Origin: Aquimarina sp. Aq107
GTDB taxonomy: Bacteria; Bacteroidota; Bacteroidia; Flavobacteriales; Flavobacteriaceae
Assembly: GCF_943733665.1 (NCBI RefSeq)
Contig: NZ_OX030782.1
Coordinates: forward strand, 5,380,501-5,444,500
DNA length: 64,000 nucleotides
Direction: 5' to 3'
In this document: positions 53,993-63,917 of the stretch, one piece after another
How the letters are laid out: every line of letters begins with the position of its first letter
How positions within the stretch are numbered: position 1 is the stretch's first letter
The notes under the pieces: generated by a model
Database searches by the model: none
What the model saw: the letters and a program-made list of their open reading frames with translations, nothing else
Told to the model about the DNA's origin: nothing
Program-made: the position numbers and the translations under genes

Positions 53993-55236
53993 TAAAGAAG
54001 ATTTTAGTAGTCATTCTGGTAATAGTTACCAGCGTATCTTATGCTCAAGAAGGAACTTCTTCTCCTTATTCTTTTTATGGAATAGGGTTACAGAAGTTTA
54101 AGGGAACAGTAGAAAATAGATCGATGGGGGGATTGGGTATACTTACAGACAGTATTCACTTAAATCTTCAGAATCCCGCATCGTATGGAGAATTGAAATT
54201 AACAACATATACATTAGGTGCCAATTATAATGGTTTAAATCTAGATAATGCTGCAGGTGAAGATTCATATAAAGATAATGCATCTTTGGATTACCTAGCC
54301 ATAGGTATTCCTGCCGGCAAATTTGGCTTTGGTTTTGGTGTGCTTCCTGTAAGTTCTGTTGGATATCAAACAAATTCATTTAATGATGATGGTTCAGAAA
54401 ATCAGTTCCTTGGAACAGGTGGTCTTAACAAAGTGTTTGTTGCAGCGGGATTTAAAGTTAACGAGAATTTAAGCGTTGGTTTAGATATTAATTATAACTT
54501 TGGGAACATTGAGAATAAAGCAATTCTTAAACGTTCAGAGCTAGAATTTGATACAAGAGAAATCAATAATTCTGATTTGTCGGGAGTTAGCTTATCTTTT
54601 GGGGTTGCCTATAAAAAGATGCTAACAGAAAAATTAGAGTTAACTACTTCACTTGTGTCCACTCCTTCATTTAAATTAAAATCAGAGAATAGTCTAGAAT
54701 TAGCAACTGTTCAGGTTTTAACTAATGGAGCCGAATTAGTTGTGGAGCGACAAGATATTGCAGTAGAGGATAGAGATTTAGATCTTCCTGCAGAGGTAAA
54801 AGTTGGTGCAGGAATAGGAGAATCTAAAAAATGGTTCGTGGGAGCTGAGTATACGTATCTTGATGCTAGTAAATTTGATAACAGGTCATTTACATCAGAT
54901 AATGTTGTATACGAAAATGCTTCAAAGGTAAAATTAGGAGGGTATTATATACCTAAATATAATTCGCTAACAAGTTACCTTAATAGGATTGTTTATAGAG
55001 CAGGATTGAGATATGAGGAGACCGGTTTAAATATCAATGGACAAGCTATTAATGAGTTTGGCATATCTTTTGGAGTAGGGTTACCAGTTGGCAACTTATT
55101 CTCCAATGCTAATGTAGGTTTTGAGTTCGGAACAAGAGGAACTACCAACGCAGGATTAGTAAAGGAAGAATTTTTTAATCTATCATTAAGTTTATCCCTA
55201 AATGATAGATGGTTTAGAAAAGTGAAATTTAATTAA
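53989..55236 (+). CDS. FadL-like outer-membrane barrel protein
   Basis: 415 residues. Signal peptide (to about 20, ending SVSYAQ), then regularly alternating strands and aromatic turns. The start of the mature part (SSPYSFYGIGLQKFKGTVEN, RSMGGLGILTDSIHLNLQNPA) matches the FadL/PorV-like barrels of Bacteroidetes, and the protein closes in NLSLSLSLNDRWFRKVKFN. It should be an outer-membrane protein. It follows coaX directly (4-base overlap) and is in turn followed by a TPR protein and lptC, a grouping that recurs in Flavobacteriaceae; the precise cargo is unknown. Confidence 0.8.
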   Translation: MIKKILVVILVIVTSVSYAQEGTSSPYSFYGIGLQKFKGTVENRSMGGLGILTDSIHLNLQNPASYGELKLTTYTLGANYNGLNLDNAAGEDSYKDNASLDYLAIGIPAGKFGFGFGVLPVSSVGYQTNSFNDDGSENQFLGTGGLNKVFVAAGFKVNENLSVGLDINYNFGNIENKAILKRSELEFDTREINNSDLSGVSLSFGVAYKKMLTEKLELTTSLVSTPSFKLKSENSLELATVQVLTNGAELVVERQDIAVEDRDLDLPAEVKVGAGIGESKKWFVGAEYTYLDASKFDNRSFTSDNVVYENASKVKLGGYYIPKYNSLTSYLNRIVYRAGLRYEETGLNINGQAINEFGISFGVGLPVGNLFSNANVGFEFGTRGTTNAGLVKEEFFNLSLSLSLNDRWFRKVKFN

Positions 55237-55252
55237 CTACAATTATACAGCT

Positions 55253-56626
55253 ATGAATACTAAAGTGTTATATACGATAGCAGCAGGATTAGTTTTAAGC
55301 GCTACAGGAGTTAGTGCTCAGGCTACTGACTGTGCGACTACGGCTTCTATTGCCTATGAGCACGCTAAAGTAAAAAATTATGAGGCCGCAGAAGCGCCTT
55401 TATGGAAAGTAAGAAAAGAATGCCCTTCATATAGTGTTGCAACTTACCAGTTTGGTCAGAAATTAATAGAGTCTAAATTAAAAAAGGCGGCTACCGATGG
55501 AGAAAAAACTCAGTATGCGAACGAACTTATTGCGTTGTTAAAAGAAAGATATCAGTATTTCCCTGCTAAAACGCAAATAGGAGATATGCATTCTGATATA
55601 GGTCAGCTTATGTATGCTAACAAAATAGGAACAACGGATTCTCAATTTGCAGAATTCCATAAAGCATATACTGAGGATAAAGCTAACTTTAATGGAGCAA
55701 AAAAATTATATACTTATTTTTACTTATTAGTAGAGTTACAAGATGCTGGTAAGAAAGATCTTCAAGATGTATTTGATTTGTATGATGATATTACAGAGAA
55801 GATTGAAGAAGAAGAGAGTAAAAAAGCAAAGACAATTAGTACGCTTACAGAAAAAGAAGAATCTGGAGCAACACTGAATTCTAAAGAGAAAAGAAGTCTT
55901 AAAAACGCTGGAATTAATTTAAGAGCTTATAGTAAAGTAAAAGCTGGAATTAATCAAAAGATTGGGGCAAGAGCAGATTGTGAAAACCTGATACCTCTTT
56001 ATTCTGGTCAATTCGAAAGTAAAAAGACTGATGTTAATTGGTTAAAAGGAGCTGCAGGTAGAATGTCTGCTAAAGAATGTACTGATGATCCATTGTTTTT
56101 CAAGATGGTAGAAGCTCTTCATAAAGCAGATCCATCAGCGAAGTCGGCTAAGTATTTAGGTATATTAGCACTTAAGGATAAGAAAACATCTAAAGCGCTG
56201 GAATATTTTAATCAGTCTGCACAATTAGAGACTAAAGCTAGTGATAAGGCTAATGTATACTATCGAATTGCAGAGGTGCATAGAAAAAGAGGAAGTTATG
56301 CTCAAGCTAGATCTAATTATAAGAAAGCATTAGCAAATAAGCCTTCATTTGGTCAAGCTTACCTTAAAATTGCAGCAATGGTTGCTAAAAGTGCTAATAG
56401 TTGTGGTACTGATGTGTTTAGTAAGAGAGCCGTATATTGGTTGGCTGAAAGATATGCTAGAAAAGCTGGTAGTGTAGATCCTAGTTTAAAGAAAATTGCA
56501 ACTGCAACTGCAGCTAACTACAAAGCAAAAGCACCTTCTAAAACAGATATTTTTAATAATCCTGAAATTAAATCAGTAAAAATAGGATGTTGGATTGGTG
56601 AAACGGTTAAAGTGCCGAAGCTATAA
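55253..56626 (+). CDS. exported TPR-repeat protein
   Basis: 457 residues with a signal peptide (ends GVSAQ). Paired helices of TPR type lie between about 20 and 400, for example TTASIAYEHAKVKNYEAAEA, AEVHRKRGSYAQARSNYKKA and LANKPSFGQAYLKIAAM. Several conserved Cys (TDCATT, CENLIP, KECTDD, SCGTDV, GCWIG) suggest structural disulfides. It is likely periplasmic and a scaffold for an envelope complex. Its stop and the lptC start share one base (TAATG), so it is coupled to LPS transport genes. Confidence 0.82.
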   Translation: MNTKVLYTIAAGLVLSATGVSAQATDCATTASIAYEHAKVKNYEAAEAPLWKVRKECPSYSVATYQFGQKLIESKLKKAATDGEKTQYANELIALLKERYQYFPAKTQIGDMHSDIGQLMYANKIGTTDSQFAEFHKAYTEDKANFNGAKKLYTYFYLLVELQDAGKKDLQDVFDLYDDITEKIEEEESKKAKTISTLTEKEESGATLNSKEKRSLKNAGINLRAYSKVKAGINQKIGARADCENLIPLYSGQFESKKTDVNWLKGAAGRMSAKECTDDPLFFKMVEALHKADPSAKSAKYLGILALKDKKTSKALEYFNQSAQLETKASDKANVYYRIAEVHRKRGSYAQARSNYKKALANKPSFGQAYLKIAAMVAKSANSCGTDVFSKRAVYWLAERYARKAGSVDPSLKKIATATAANYKAKAPSKTDIFNNPEIKSVKIGCWIGETVKVPKL

Positions 56627-57183
56627 TGCAAAAAAAGAATTCATATATATTATTAAACTTTGTCACAGCATTTGCTGTGACATTGTTTTTTTCGTGTCAA
56701 TCAAACACGTCCAAAACTAATAACTATAACATTACTGAGGACGCTCCTATTGCAGAAGCATTGGAGGTGAATTTAAAGTATACCGATTCGGGTAGACTTA
56801 CCGCAATTCTTAGAACACCTAAAATAAAAGATTATACAAATAGAAATTTTGGATTTCAGGAGTTTCCAGAAGGTATTGTTTTAGATATGATCGATAAAGA
56901 TGGAAAAGTAAGTGTTGTAAAATCGGATTATGCAATATTCTATAAAGAAACGGGGCTTATTGATATGAGAGGAAATGTAGATATTAAGACTGCAGATAGT
57001 ACTCATCTTATGGCACGTCAGTTGTATTGGGATCAAAGTATTAACTGGGTGTTTACTGATCAACCTTATAAAAGCATTCTTCCGGATGGTACTGTTAACG
57101 AAGCAGACGGTTTTGATGCTAATCAAGATTTTACTATCTTGAATTCTCGCATCAATGAAGGAATAATGTTCATCGAAGAATAA
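56626..57183 (+). CDS. lptC: LPS export protein LptC
   Basis: 185 residues with a lipobox-like segment (LFFSCQSN). The mature part has the LptC beta-jellyroll pattern: EALEVNLKYTDSGRLTAILR, FPEGIVLDMIDKDGKVSVVK, SDYAIFYKETGLIDMRGNV and DSTHLMARQLYWDQSINWVF. LptC couples the LptBFG inner-membrane transporter to the LptA bridge; Bacteroidetes forms often carry this single lipoprotein signal. The start overlaps the TPR gene by one base and the next gene begins 6 bases on. Confidence 0.9.
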   Translation: MQKKNSYILLNFVTAFAVTLFFSCQSNTSKTNNYNITEDAPIAEALEVNLKYTDSGRLTAILRTPKIKDYTNRNFGFQEFPEGIVLDMIDKDGKVSVVKSDYAIFYKETGLIDMRGNVDIKTADSTHLMARQLYWDQSINWVFTDQPYKSILPDGTVNEADGFDANQDFTILNSRINEGIMFIEE

Positions 57184-57189
57184 ACTTAT

Positions 57190-57390
57190 ATGATGAAAAT
57201 TTTTAGATTTTTTGAAATTGCTTACTTAGCTATTATGTGTTTTTTTCTGTATCAAGCTTATGAAGAATGGGGAAAAGAAGATAGTCGCAGTATTTTGTAT
57301 CTATGTTTTGCTGGAGTAGCAATTTTTATGTTTTTCTTCAAAAGAAACTTTAGAAAAAGATTTGATGCCAATAACAAGGACAACAATTAA
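57190..57390 (+). CDS. small membrane protein
   Basis: 66 residues with two probable membrane helices (EIAYLAIMCFFLYQAY and ILYLCFAGVAIFMFFF) and a basic tail (KRNFRKRFDANNKDNN). Two Met codons at 57190 and 57193 are both usable as starts. The stop overlaps the next start by one base. It recurs at this place between lptC and the CorC gene in Flavobacteriaceae; no function is known. Confidence 0.75.
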   Translation: MMKIFRFFEIAYLAIMCFFLYQAYEEWGKEDSRSILYLCFAGVAIFMFFFKRNFRKRFDANNKDNN

Positions 57391-58658
57391 TGGAGTTACA
57401 AATTATAGTAATTGTACTTTCTGTTATTCTCTCCGCTTTTTTTTCTGGGATGGAGATCGCCTATGTTTCTTCTAATAAAATTCACATTGAAATAGAAAAA
57501 AAGCAAGATGGTTTTCTTGCTAATATTTTATCTCGGTTAACGAAAAGACCCTCTAAGTTTATTGCTACTATGTTAGTAGGTAATAATATAGCATTAGTAG
57601 TATACGGGTTTTACATGGGAGAATTAGTCATGGGTTTTATTCAAGGATATTATCCAGATATGGCACCAAGTTTTAATTTATTGCTACAGACTATAATTTC
57701 TACATTAGTTATTTTGCTAACTGCAGAGTTTTTACCTAAAGTTTTTTTTCAGATTTATGCTAATACGTTACTGAAAGTGTTTGCGTTACCAGCGTATTTT
57801 TTTTATGTATTATTCTGGTTTATATCATCTTTTGTTATTTGGATATCAGATTTTGTACTTAAGAAATTTCTTAAAACAGATGGAGATGAGGTGCAATTAG
57901 CATTTACAAAAACTGAATTAGGAGATTACATTAATGAGCAAATGGAAACTGTCGAAGCACATGATGAAATTGATAGCGAAATTCAGATTTTTCAAAATGC
58001 ACTGGACTTTTCGGACGTAAAATCTAGAGAAGTTATGATTCCGAGAACTGAAATCATTGCTATAGAAAAATCTCAATCCTTAGAAGAGGTTAGTCAACTT
58101 TTTATAGATACTGGTTTGTCCAAAGTTTTGGTGTTTAATGCAACTATTGATGATATTATTGGTTATGTACATTCTTTTGAATTGTTTAAAAAGCCAAAAT
58201 CTATAAGATCTATTTTGTTGCCAGTGGTTTTTGTTCCAGAAACCATGTATGTCAAAGATGTGTTAAATCTGTTGACTAAAAAACATAAAAGTATTGCTGT
58301 TGTGATTGACGAATATGGCGGGACAAGTGGTATTATTACAGTTGAAGATATTGTAGAGGAACTTTTTGGAGAAATAGAAGATGAGCATGATTCTGTAGAT
58401 CTAATAGAGGAGAAACTAGATGAAAATCATTATCGTTTTTCTGCCAGAATGGAAGTGGACTATATTAACGAAACCTACAAACTAAACCTTCCGGAAAGTG
58501 AGTATTATGAAACACTCGGCGGGATGATAGTTAATCATACTGAGGAAATTCCTAAACAAGGAGATATTGTAAACATAGATTCAGTAACCATCAATATTAT
58601 TGAAACTTCGAATACTAAAATCGAAATTGTAGAATTAAAAACCCTGTTAGAGGATTAA
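57390..58658 (+). CDS. CNNM/CorC-type transporter-associated protein
   Basis: 422 residues. The first 180 or so contain the DUF21 membrane domain (SVILSAFFSGMEIAYVSSNK, LVGNNIALVVYGFYMGEL). Two CBS domains follow (about 200-325, SREVMIPRTEIIAIEKSQSL and IAVVIDEYGGTSGIITVED), and the last 80 form a CorC/HlyC domain (DENHYRFSARMEVDYINE). Proteins of this family (often annotated hemolysin) are linked to Mg/Co efflux. The start overlaps the previous stop by one base. Confidence 0.92.
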   Translation: MELQIIVIVLSVILSAFFSGMEIAYVSSNKIHIEIEKKQDGFLANILSRLTKRPSKFIATMLVGNNIALVVYGFYMGELVMGFIQGYYPDMAPSFNLLLQTIISTLVILLTAEFLPKVFFQIYANTLLKVFALPAYFFYVLFWFISSFVIWISDFVLKKFLKTDGDEVQLAFTKTELGDYINEQMETVEAHDEIDSEIQIFQNALDFSDVKSREVMIPRTEIIAIEKSQSLEEVSQLFIDTGLSKVLVFNATIDDIIGYVHSFELFKKPKSIRSILLPVVFVPETMYVKDVLNLLTKKHKSIAVVIDEYGGTSGIITVEDIVEELFGEIEDEHDSVDLIEEKLDENHYRFSARMEVDYINETYKLNLPESEYYETLGGMIVNHTEEIPKQGDIVNIDSVTINIIETSNTKIEIVELKTLLED

Positions 58659-58885
58659 TGATTCATAAACCGATGTATATTTGATATATGCCTTCTTATT
58701 ATTCTTAATTGATTAGATTTTTTTTGAAAAACACTTGTTGTTATGTTGACAACAGGAAAGACCTTTAGTGTTCTTTTAATCAATGAGATAGCTTTTGTTT
58801 TAGATAGAAATTATTCACTAAAATTAATCGAAAGATCTATTCAAAAATAAAAACCAAAAAAACTTGTAAAGACTTTCTGTCTTTA

Positions 58886-58917
58886 ATTGGTAATATTCTA
58901 ATAAAATGGTATTTTCG
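58886..58917 (+). promoter_or_regulatory. probable promoter of ppiD
   Basis: ATTG (58886-58889), a 20-base spacer and TATTTTCG (58910-58917) followed by CCC fit the flavobacterial -7 pattern TAnnTTTG with one mismatch. The leader would be about 25 bases. It lies in the 289-base gap between the CorC-type gene and ppiD. Confidence 0.4.
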
Positions 58918-58947
58918 CCCACTATATTTCAATAAATTAAACTTAAA

Positions 58948-61023
58948 ATGGCAGTTTTAAATAAAATCAGACAACGTTCCGTTTTCTTAATTGTGATTAT
59001 CGCTTTAGCGCTTTTCTCATTCGTATTAGCGGATTTGATTAGGAATGGAGGAGCTATTTCTCAAAAAGCAGCAAATATTATTGCTACAATAAATGGGAAA
59101 GAAATTGATAGAACTGATTTTGCAAGAAAAGTCGAGACAGCATCTAGAAATTTTGGAGCCAATGGATCAAATTTACAGACTGTAAATTATGTTTGGAATC
59201 AAGAAGTTAGACAGATCGTTTTTGATGGACAATTTGAAGAATTAGGAATTAGAGCTGGAGCAGATCAGGTAAATCAATTGTTAGAAGAAGGATTGGCAAA
59301 TAATCCAACTTTTCAAAACGAAGCTGGAGTATTTGATAAAGCAAAGATGCAAGAATATGTTGCTAGTATTAAAGGAAACCCTGTAGCTTACCAGCAATGG
59401 ACAGACTATAAAATATCTTTGGGTAAAGGAGCTTTAGAAGAAACGTATCTAAATATGATCAAAGCTGGAGTTGGCGTAACTCTTAAAGAGGGAGAGCTAG
59501 CTTATAAAATGGAAAACGATGTTGTAGATATAAAATATGTTCAACTTCCATTTTCAGGAATACCAGATACGGATGTGAATATATCTGATGCTGAGATTAA
59601 GGCTTACGTAGACAAACATCCTGACTTATATCAGGCGGAAGCTTCTAGAAATATGAGATATGTGTTCTTTAAAGAAGAGCCAAGTCAGCAAGATGAAGAT
59701 CAATTGATAGCAGAGGTATCTAAGGATATAGATGGTCTTAAAACGACAGAAAATATCGAAGAATTTATAAATCTAGATAAGGGATCTGCATTAAAGTATG
59801 AAGATCGTTTTGTTTTTAAGAAAGATCTACCAACTACTGTTAGTGATACTTTATATAATGTTCCAGTTGGAGAGGTTTATGGACCTTATAAGGATGGAAA
59901 ATACATTAAAATTTCTAAAGTTGTTGCACAAAAACAACTACATGATTCGTTAAAGGCTAGCCATATTTTAGTTTCTTGGAAAGGTTTAGGTACAGCTGGT
60001 GATACTGAAAGAACTAAGGAAGAAGCAAAAACACTTGCAGATAGTTTGCTAAGTGTAGTAAAGACTGATAAAGCTAAGTTTGTAACATTAGCAAAAGATT
60101 TTTCTGCAGATACTTCTAATAAGGATAAAGGTGGAGATTTAGGTTATTTTCCTCCAGGTAGAATGGTACCGGCATTTAATGATTACATTGTAGATAATAA
60201 TGTTGGAGATATGGGAGTAGTAGAAACTGCTTTTGGATATCATATTATTACTATTGAGGATAAAAAGAACGAACAAAAAGCTGTTAAGGTTGGAACCATC
60301 GCTAGAGAGATAGAGGCTAGTGAAAAAACTATCAACGATATTTTTACGGAAACAACTAAATTTCAAATCGCTACAAAAGATGCTGATTTTGCTGAGAAAG
60401 CAAAGGAAGGTGAATATAATGTTCTTCCAGTAAATAAAATTAGTGAGTTAGCAGAAAATATTCCAGGAATTGGTGCGCAACGATCAATTGTTCAATGGGC
60501 ATTTAAGGAAGAAACTAAGGTAGGAGATGTAAAACGTTTTGATGTTACTGGTGGATATGCTGTTGTACAACTTACAGCAAAAGCATCTAAAGGAACCCAA
60601 AAAGTAGAAGACGCAAGTACTTCAGTAAAACCTATTCTTATTAAGGAGAAAAAAGCTGAAATGCTTAAAAAGAAAATTTCAGGAAGCACCTTAGAAGATA
60701 TTGCTAAAAATCAATCTCAAACAGTTAAGACTGCATCTGCATTAAATATGAAAACACCTACGATAAGTGGAGCTGGAACAGAACCTAAAGTTGTTGGTGC
60801 TGCATTCGCTTTAGAGAGTGGTCAAATTTCTGAACCAATTGTAGGGAATAATGGAGTTTATGTTGTTTCTGTAACAAAGAAAACTCCTGCTAGTGGATTA
60901 GATACGTATATGAGCTATGCTGCACAAGAATCTAAGACGCAAGCCAACGCAGTTAATTCTAGAGTGTTTAATGCATTAAAAGAAGCTGCTGAGATAGAAG
61001 ACAAAAGAGCTAATTTCTATTAA
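58948..61023 (+). CDS. ppiD: PpiD-type peptidylprolyl isomerase
   Basis: 691 residues. One N-terminal membrane helix (SVFLIVIIALALFSFVLADL) anchors it in the inner membrane, facing the periplasm. A SurA-N-type chaperone part follows (INGKEIDRTDFARKVE, LEEGLANNPTFQNEAGVFDK). The parvulin domain (about 335-440) has LKASHILVSWKGLG, LAKDFSADTSNKDKGGDLGY and FPPGRMVPAFNDYIVDN. A second, reduced parvulin-like segment lies near 590-660 (TPTISGAGTEPKVVGAAF). PpiD helps newly exported outer-membrane proteins fold. Confidence 0.93.
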   Translation: MAVLNKIRQRSVFLIVIIALALFSFVLADLIRNGGAISQKAANIIATINGKEIDRTDFARKVETASRNFGANGSNLQTVNYVWNQEVRQIVFDGQFEELGIRAGADQVNQLLEEGLANNPTFQNEAGVFDKAKMQEYVASIKGNPVAYQQWTDYKISLGKGALEETYLNMIKAGVGVTLKEGELAYKMENDVVDIKYVQLPFSGIPDTDVNISDAEIKAYVDKHPDLYQAEASRNMRYVFFKEEPSQQDEDQLIAEVSKDIDGLKTTENIEEFINLDKGSALKYEDRFVFKKDLPTTVSDTLYNVPVGEVYGPYKDGKYIKISKVVAQKQLHDSLKASHILVSWKGLGTAGDTERTKEEAKTLADSLLSVVKTDKAKFVTLAKDFSADTSNKDKGGDLGYFPPGRMVPAFNDYIVDNNVGDMGVVETAFGYHIITIEDKKNEQKAVKVGTIAREIEASEKTINDIFTETTKFQIATKDADFAEKAKEGEYNVLPVNKISELAENIPGIGAQRSIVQWAFKEETKVGDVKRFDVTGGYAVVQLTAKASKGTQKVEDASTSVKPILIKEKKAEMLKKKISGSTLEDIAKNQSQTVKTASALNMKTPTISGAGTEPKVVGAAFALESGQISEPIVGNNGVYVVSVTKKTPASGLDTYMSYAAQESKTQANAVNSRVFNALKEAAEIEDKRANFY

Positions 61024-61051
61024 AAAATAGATTAGTAAAATATTTTAAATA

Positions 61052-61086
61052 AAAAAATCCTGAAGAAATAATCTTCAGGATTTTTT
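61052..61086. terminator. bidirectional terminator, ppiD/galE
   Basis: Perfect 15-bp stem AAAAAATCCTGAAGA / TCTTCAGGATTTTTT with an AATAA loop, in the 89-base gap between the convergent genes. The A/T flanks give T-runs on both strands. Confidence 0.92.
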
Positions 61087-61112
61087 GTTTAGTATGATTA
61101 AATTTTAAGGTA

Positions 61113-62129
61113 TTATTTTCGCACTTTTTGTTCCCATTTCCAGGCAGAAGATAATGCTTCATCTAGACTGCTCTTAGCGTTCCAGCCCAATTCGTTATTT
61201 GCTTTGTCTGTATTTGCATAAGCAGCAGTAATGTCACCTTCTCTTCGGTCTACAATTTTGTAGTTTAATTTCTTATCAGATACTTTCTCAAATGACTGTA
61301 TAACCTCTAGCACAGAACTACCAGTTCCTGTTCCTACATTAAATACCTCATAATTAGAAGTGTTATTATTTTTTATTAGACGTTCTAAAGCTACTACATG
61401 TGCTTTTGCAAGATCTACTACATGTATATAATCTCTTATGCAAGTTCCGTCTTCCGTAGGATAATCATCACCAAAAACCGAAAGTTGTTCTCTAAGTCCA
61501 ATTCCTGTTTGAGTAATAAACGGAACTAAGTTTTGCGGAACCCCAATTGGTAATTCTCCAATCTCTGCAGAAGGATGGGCTCCAATAGGATTAAAATAAC
61601 GCAATGCGATCGCGTTTAAGTTTGGTTTTACTTTACAAGTATCTTTTATAATTTCCTCACCTATTTGTTTTGTATTTCCATATGGAGATTCTGCGGTTTT
61701 AACAGGAGCATTTTCGGTAATAGGTAGCTCATCTGCTTGTCCATACACAGTGCAAGAAGAACTGAATATAAAACTAGTTCGGTCTTTTTTTTGTAATTCT
61801 TTAAGAATATAAACTAGAACACTTATGTTGTTTTCATAGTATAATAAGGGGTTTTCTACACTTTCTCCTACAGCTTTCGAAGCAGCAAAATGAATAATTC
61901 CTTCAATATCAGCGTGGCGATTAAAAAAATCTTCAACTTTATCCTTTTCTCTAAGATCGAAATTTTCAAAAATAACTTCTTTCCCTGTAATAGTTTTAAT
62001 GCCCTTTAAAACTTCTGCAGTAGAGTTTGAGCAATTATCGATAATGACTACATTATATCCTTCATTTTGTAATTCTACAACGGTATGCGATCCGATAAAC
62101 CCCAATCCACCAGTAACTAGTATTTTCAT
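61113..62129 (-). CDS. galE: UDP-glucose 4-epimerase GalE
   Basis: 338 residues, an SDR extended-family enzyme. NAD-binding TGGLGFIGSH (6-15), FSSSCTVYG with the catalytic Ser near 124, and Tyr150/Lys154 in ESPYGNTKQIGEE; ALRYFNPIGAHPS and GTCIRDYIHVVDLA are typical of GalE. It interconverts UDP-glucose and UDP-galactose for lipopolysaccharide and capsule sugars. The leader has an inverted repeat at 62161-62181. Confidence 0.95.
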   Translation of the reverse strand: MKILVTGGLGFIGSHTVVELQNEGYNVVIIDNCSNSTAEVLKGIKTITGKEVIFENFDLREKDKVEDFFNRHADIEGIIHFAASKAVGESVENPLLYYENNISVLVYILKELQKKDRTSFIFSSSCTVYGQADELPITENAPVKTAESPYGNTKQIGEEIIKDTCKVKPNLNAIALRYFNPIGAHPSAEIGELPIGVPQNLVPFITQTGIGLREQLSVFGDDYPTEDGTCIRDYIHVVDLAKAHVVALERLIKNNNTSNYEVFNVGTGTGSSVLEVIQSFEKVSDKKLNYKIVDRREGDITAAYANTDKANNELGWNAKSSLDEALSSAWKWEQKVRK

Positions 62130-62160
62130 TTTTTTGTTTTCAAGAGTTTTTACTAAAGTA

Positions 62161-62181
62161 TATTGTAAAGTTACTACAATA
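62161..62181. repeat. inverted repeat upstream of galE
   Basis: TATTGTA-N7-TACAATA, arms of 7 bp, 32 bases before the galE start. It may be an operator or part of the promoter; a TACTTTAG box on the minus strand lies nearby. Confidence 0.35.
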
Positions 62182-62222
62182 TGATATATAACTAAAAATA
62201 GATTAGGAATAAGTTTTAGTAA

Positions 62223-63869
62223 TTAGAAAATCAAATATGTACTCACTACTAAAGCTGTAATAATCCCTCCAGTGATCAAGGCATATTTCCAAGGAGTAGT
62301 GTCTATAACATCCGTGGTAATAGGTGTGTAAATTTCTGTTTTTGGTTTTAGTACTCCAATGATCAGCATGATAATTACATTGATTACAAATAAGATACCC
62401 ATAATATGTAAAAAATGAGGATATGCTTCAGCTTTTATAATGGCTAATTGATCTACATCTGTAATGCCATTAATAGAAGCTTCTACTAAGGCTTCATTTG
62501 TAAAATAAGGGCCAAGAATGAGTAAACTTATTAAGTACATAAGTACTCCTGCAATTAGGACTATTTTAGCACCGATAGCAGGAACTTTTTTTGTTAAAAT
62601 ACCAATGATAACAACCGCCAAAATAGGAACACTTAAACTTCCTAATGCCTGTTGAATATAGGAAAATAATCCTTCAGGAGCATTTGCTATAAATGGTGCA
62701 ATCGTCATGGAAATTATGGCTATAATAAGTCCAAATAGTTTTCCAGCTTTTACTGTTTGAAGTTCATTAGCATTAGGCTTAAAGAATTTTTTGTAAAGGT
62801 CAAATCCAAATAGTGTGGCGCTGCTATTTAATAAACTATTAAAAGAACTTAGAACAGCTCCAAAAAGAACAGCGGCAAAAAAACCAAGTAACGCAGGAGG
62901 AAGAACTTTTCGCACTAATTCTGGATAGGCTTGATCCGCAGAATCAAGTTCTCCATTAAAAACATTCCAAGCAATAATTCCAGGAAGCACAACAATTATT
63001 GGTATCAAAAATTTTACAAAGGCAGCAAGCATCATACCTTTTTGCCCTTCTTTTAAGCTTTTAGCGCCAAAAACACGTTGTAATATAGATTGATTTGTTC
63101 CCCAATAATACATTTGAGCAATCATCATTCCTGTAAAAATAGTTCCTACTGGGATTGATGAAGTAACTCCTCCAGTTACATTAAATTTATCTCGATTTTC
63201 TGTCCACAAAGTTTGTACACCATTCATCATGTTTCCATCACCAATTAACTTCAATCCGAAATATGGAATCAATAATCCGCCTATTAATAAACCTATTGCA
63301 TTTATAAGATCCGACACGGCAACAGCTTTTAATCCTCCAAAAATTGCATATATAACCCCAATCAATCCAATGCTCCATACACAAAGCGAAATAGTAGCAG
63401 ATTGGGATAGATTTAATAAAGATGGTAAATCAAACATAGTGCTAAATGCTAGTGATCCAGAATAAAGGATTGTAGGTAGCAACACAATACTAAACGCAAT
63501 TAAAAATAAAACAGATAGTATTGCTTTTGTGTTTTCGTCAAAACGTTTTTCTATAAATTCTGGAATGGTGGTAATACCAACTTTCATGTATTTTGGTAAT
63601 AACCATATAGCTGTAAGTATCATAGCAATAGCAGCTAGTGTCTCCCAAGCCATTACCAGAATACCTTCTGTAAATGCTTGACCATTTAAACCAACAATTT
63701 GTTCTGCCGATAAATTGGTAAGTAATAATGAACCTGCAATAGTGATAGCACCAAGACTTCTGCCTCCTAAGTAATACCCATCAGCAGATTTTTCGTCTGT
63801 ACTCCGAGTTTTCCACCAAGCATATATTGCTACAAGTAATGTAAATCCGATAAATGATAATATGCCCAT
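62223..63869 (-). CDS. sodium:solute symporter (SSS family, SglT-like)
   Basis: 548 residues, about 14 membrane helices, the usual SSS size. The signature region reads GYYLGGRSLGAITIAGSLLL (first part), NLSAEQIVGLNGQAFTEG and GGLKAVAVSDLINAIGLLIGG, with the family's Na-site and substrate helices. Its closest-looking relatives are sugar (SglT) or myo-inositol symporters. It could take up free hexoses; no adjacent catabolic genes apart from galE are visible. The gene reads towards galE with a 93-base gap. Confidence 0.9.
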   Translation of the reverse strand: MGILSFIGFTLLVAIYAWWKTRSTDEKSADGYYLGGRSLGAITIAGSLLLTNLSAEQIVGLNGQAFTEGILVMAWETLAAIAMILTAIWLLPKYMKVGITTIPEFIEKRFDENTKAILSVLFLIAFSIVLLPTILYSGSLAFSTMFDLPSLLNLSQSATISLCVWSIGLIGVIYAIFGGLKAVAVSDLINAIGLLIGGLLIPYFGLKLIGDGNMMNGVQTLWTENRDKFNVTGGVTSSIPVGTIFTGMMIAQMYYWGTNQSILQRVFGAKSLKEGQKGMMLAAFVKFLIPIIVVLPGIIAWNVFNGELDSADQAYPELVRKVLPPALLGFFAAVLFGAVLSSFNSLLNSSATLFGFDLYKKFFKPNANELQTVKAGKLFGLIIAIISMTIAPFIANAPEGLFSYIQQALGSLSVPILAVVIIGILTKKVPAIGAKIVLIAGVLMYLISLLILGPYFTNEALVEASINGITDVDQLAIIKAEAYPHFLHIMGILFVINVIIMLIIGVLKPKTEIYTPITTDVIDTTPWKYALITGGIITALVVSTYLIF

Positions 63870-63917
63870 ACAAGTTTTGTGTTAAATTGATAAATCAGAT
63901 GATTATATGTTTTTAAT

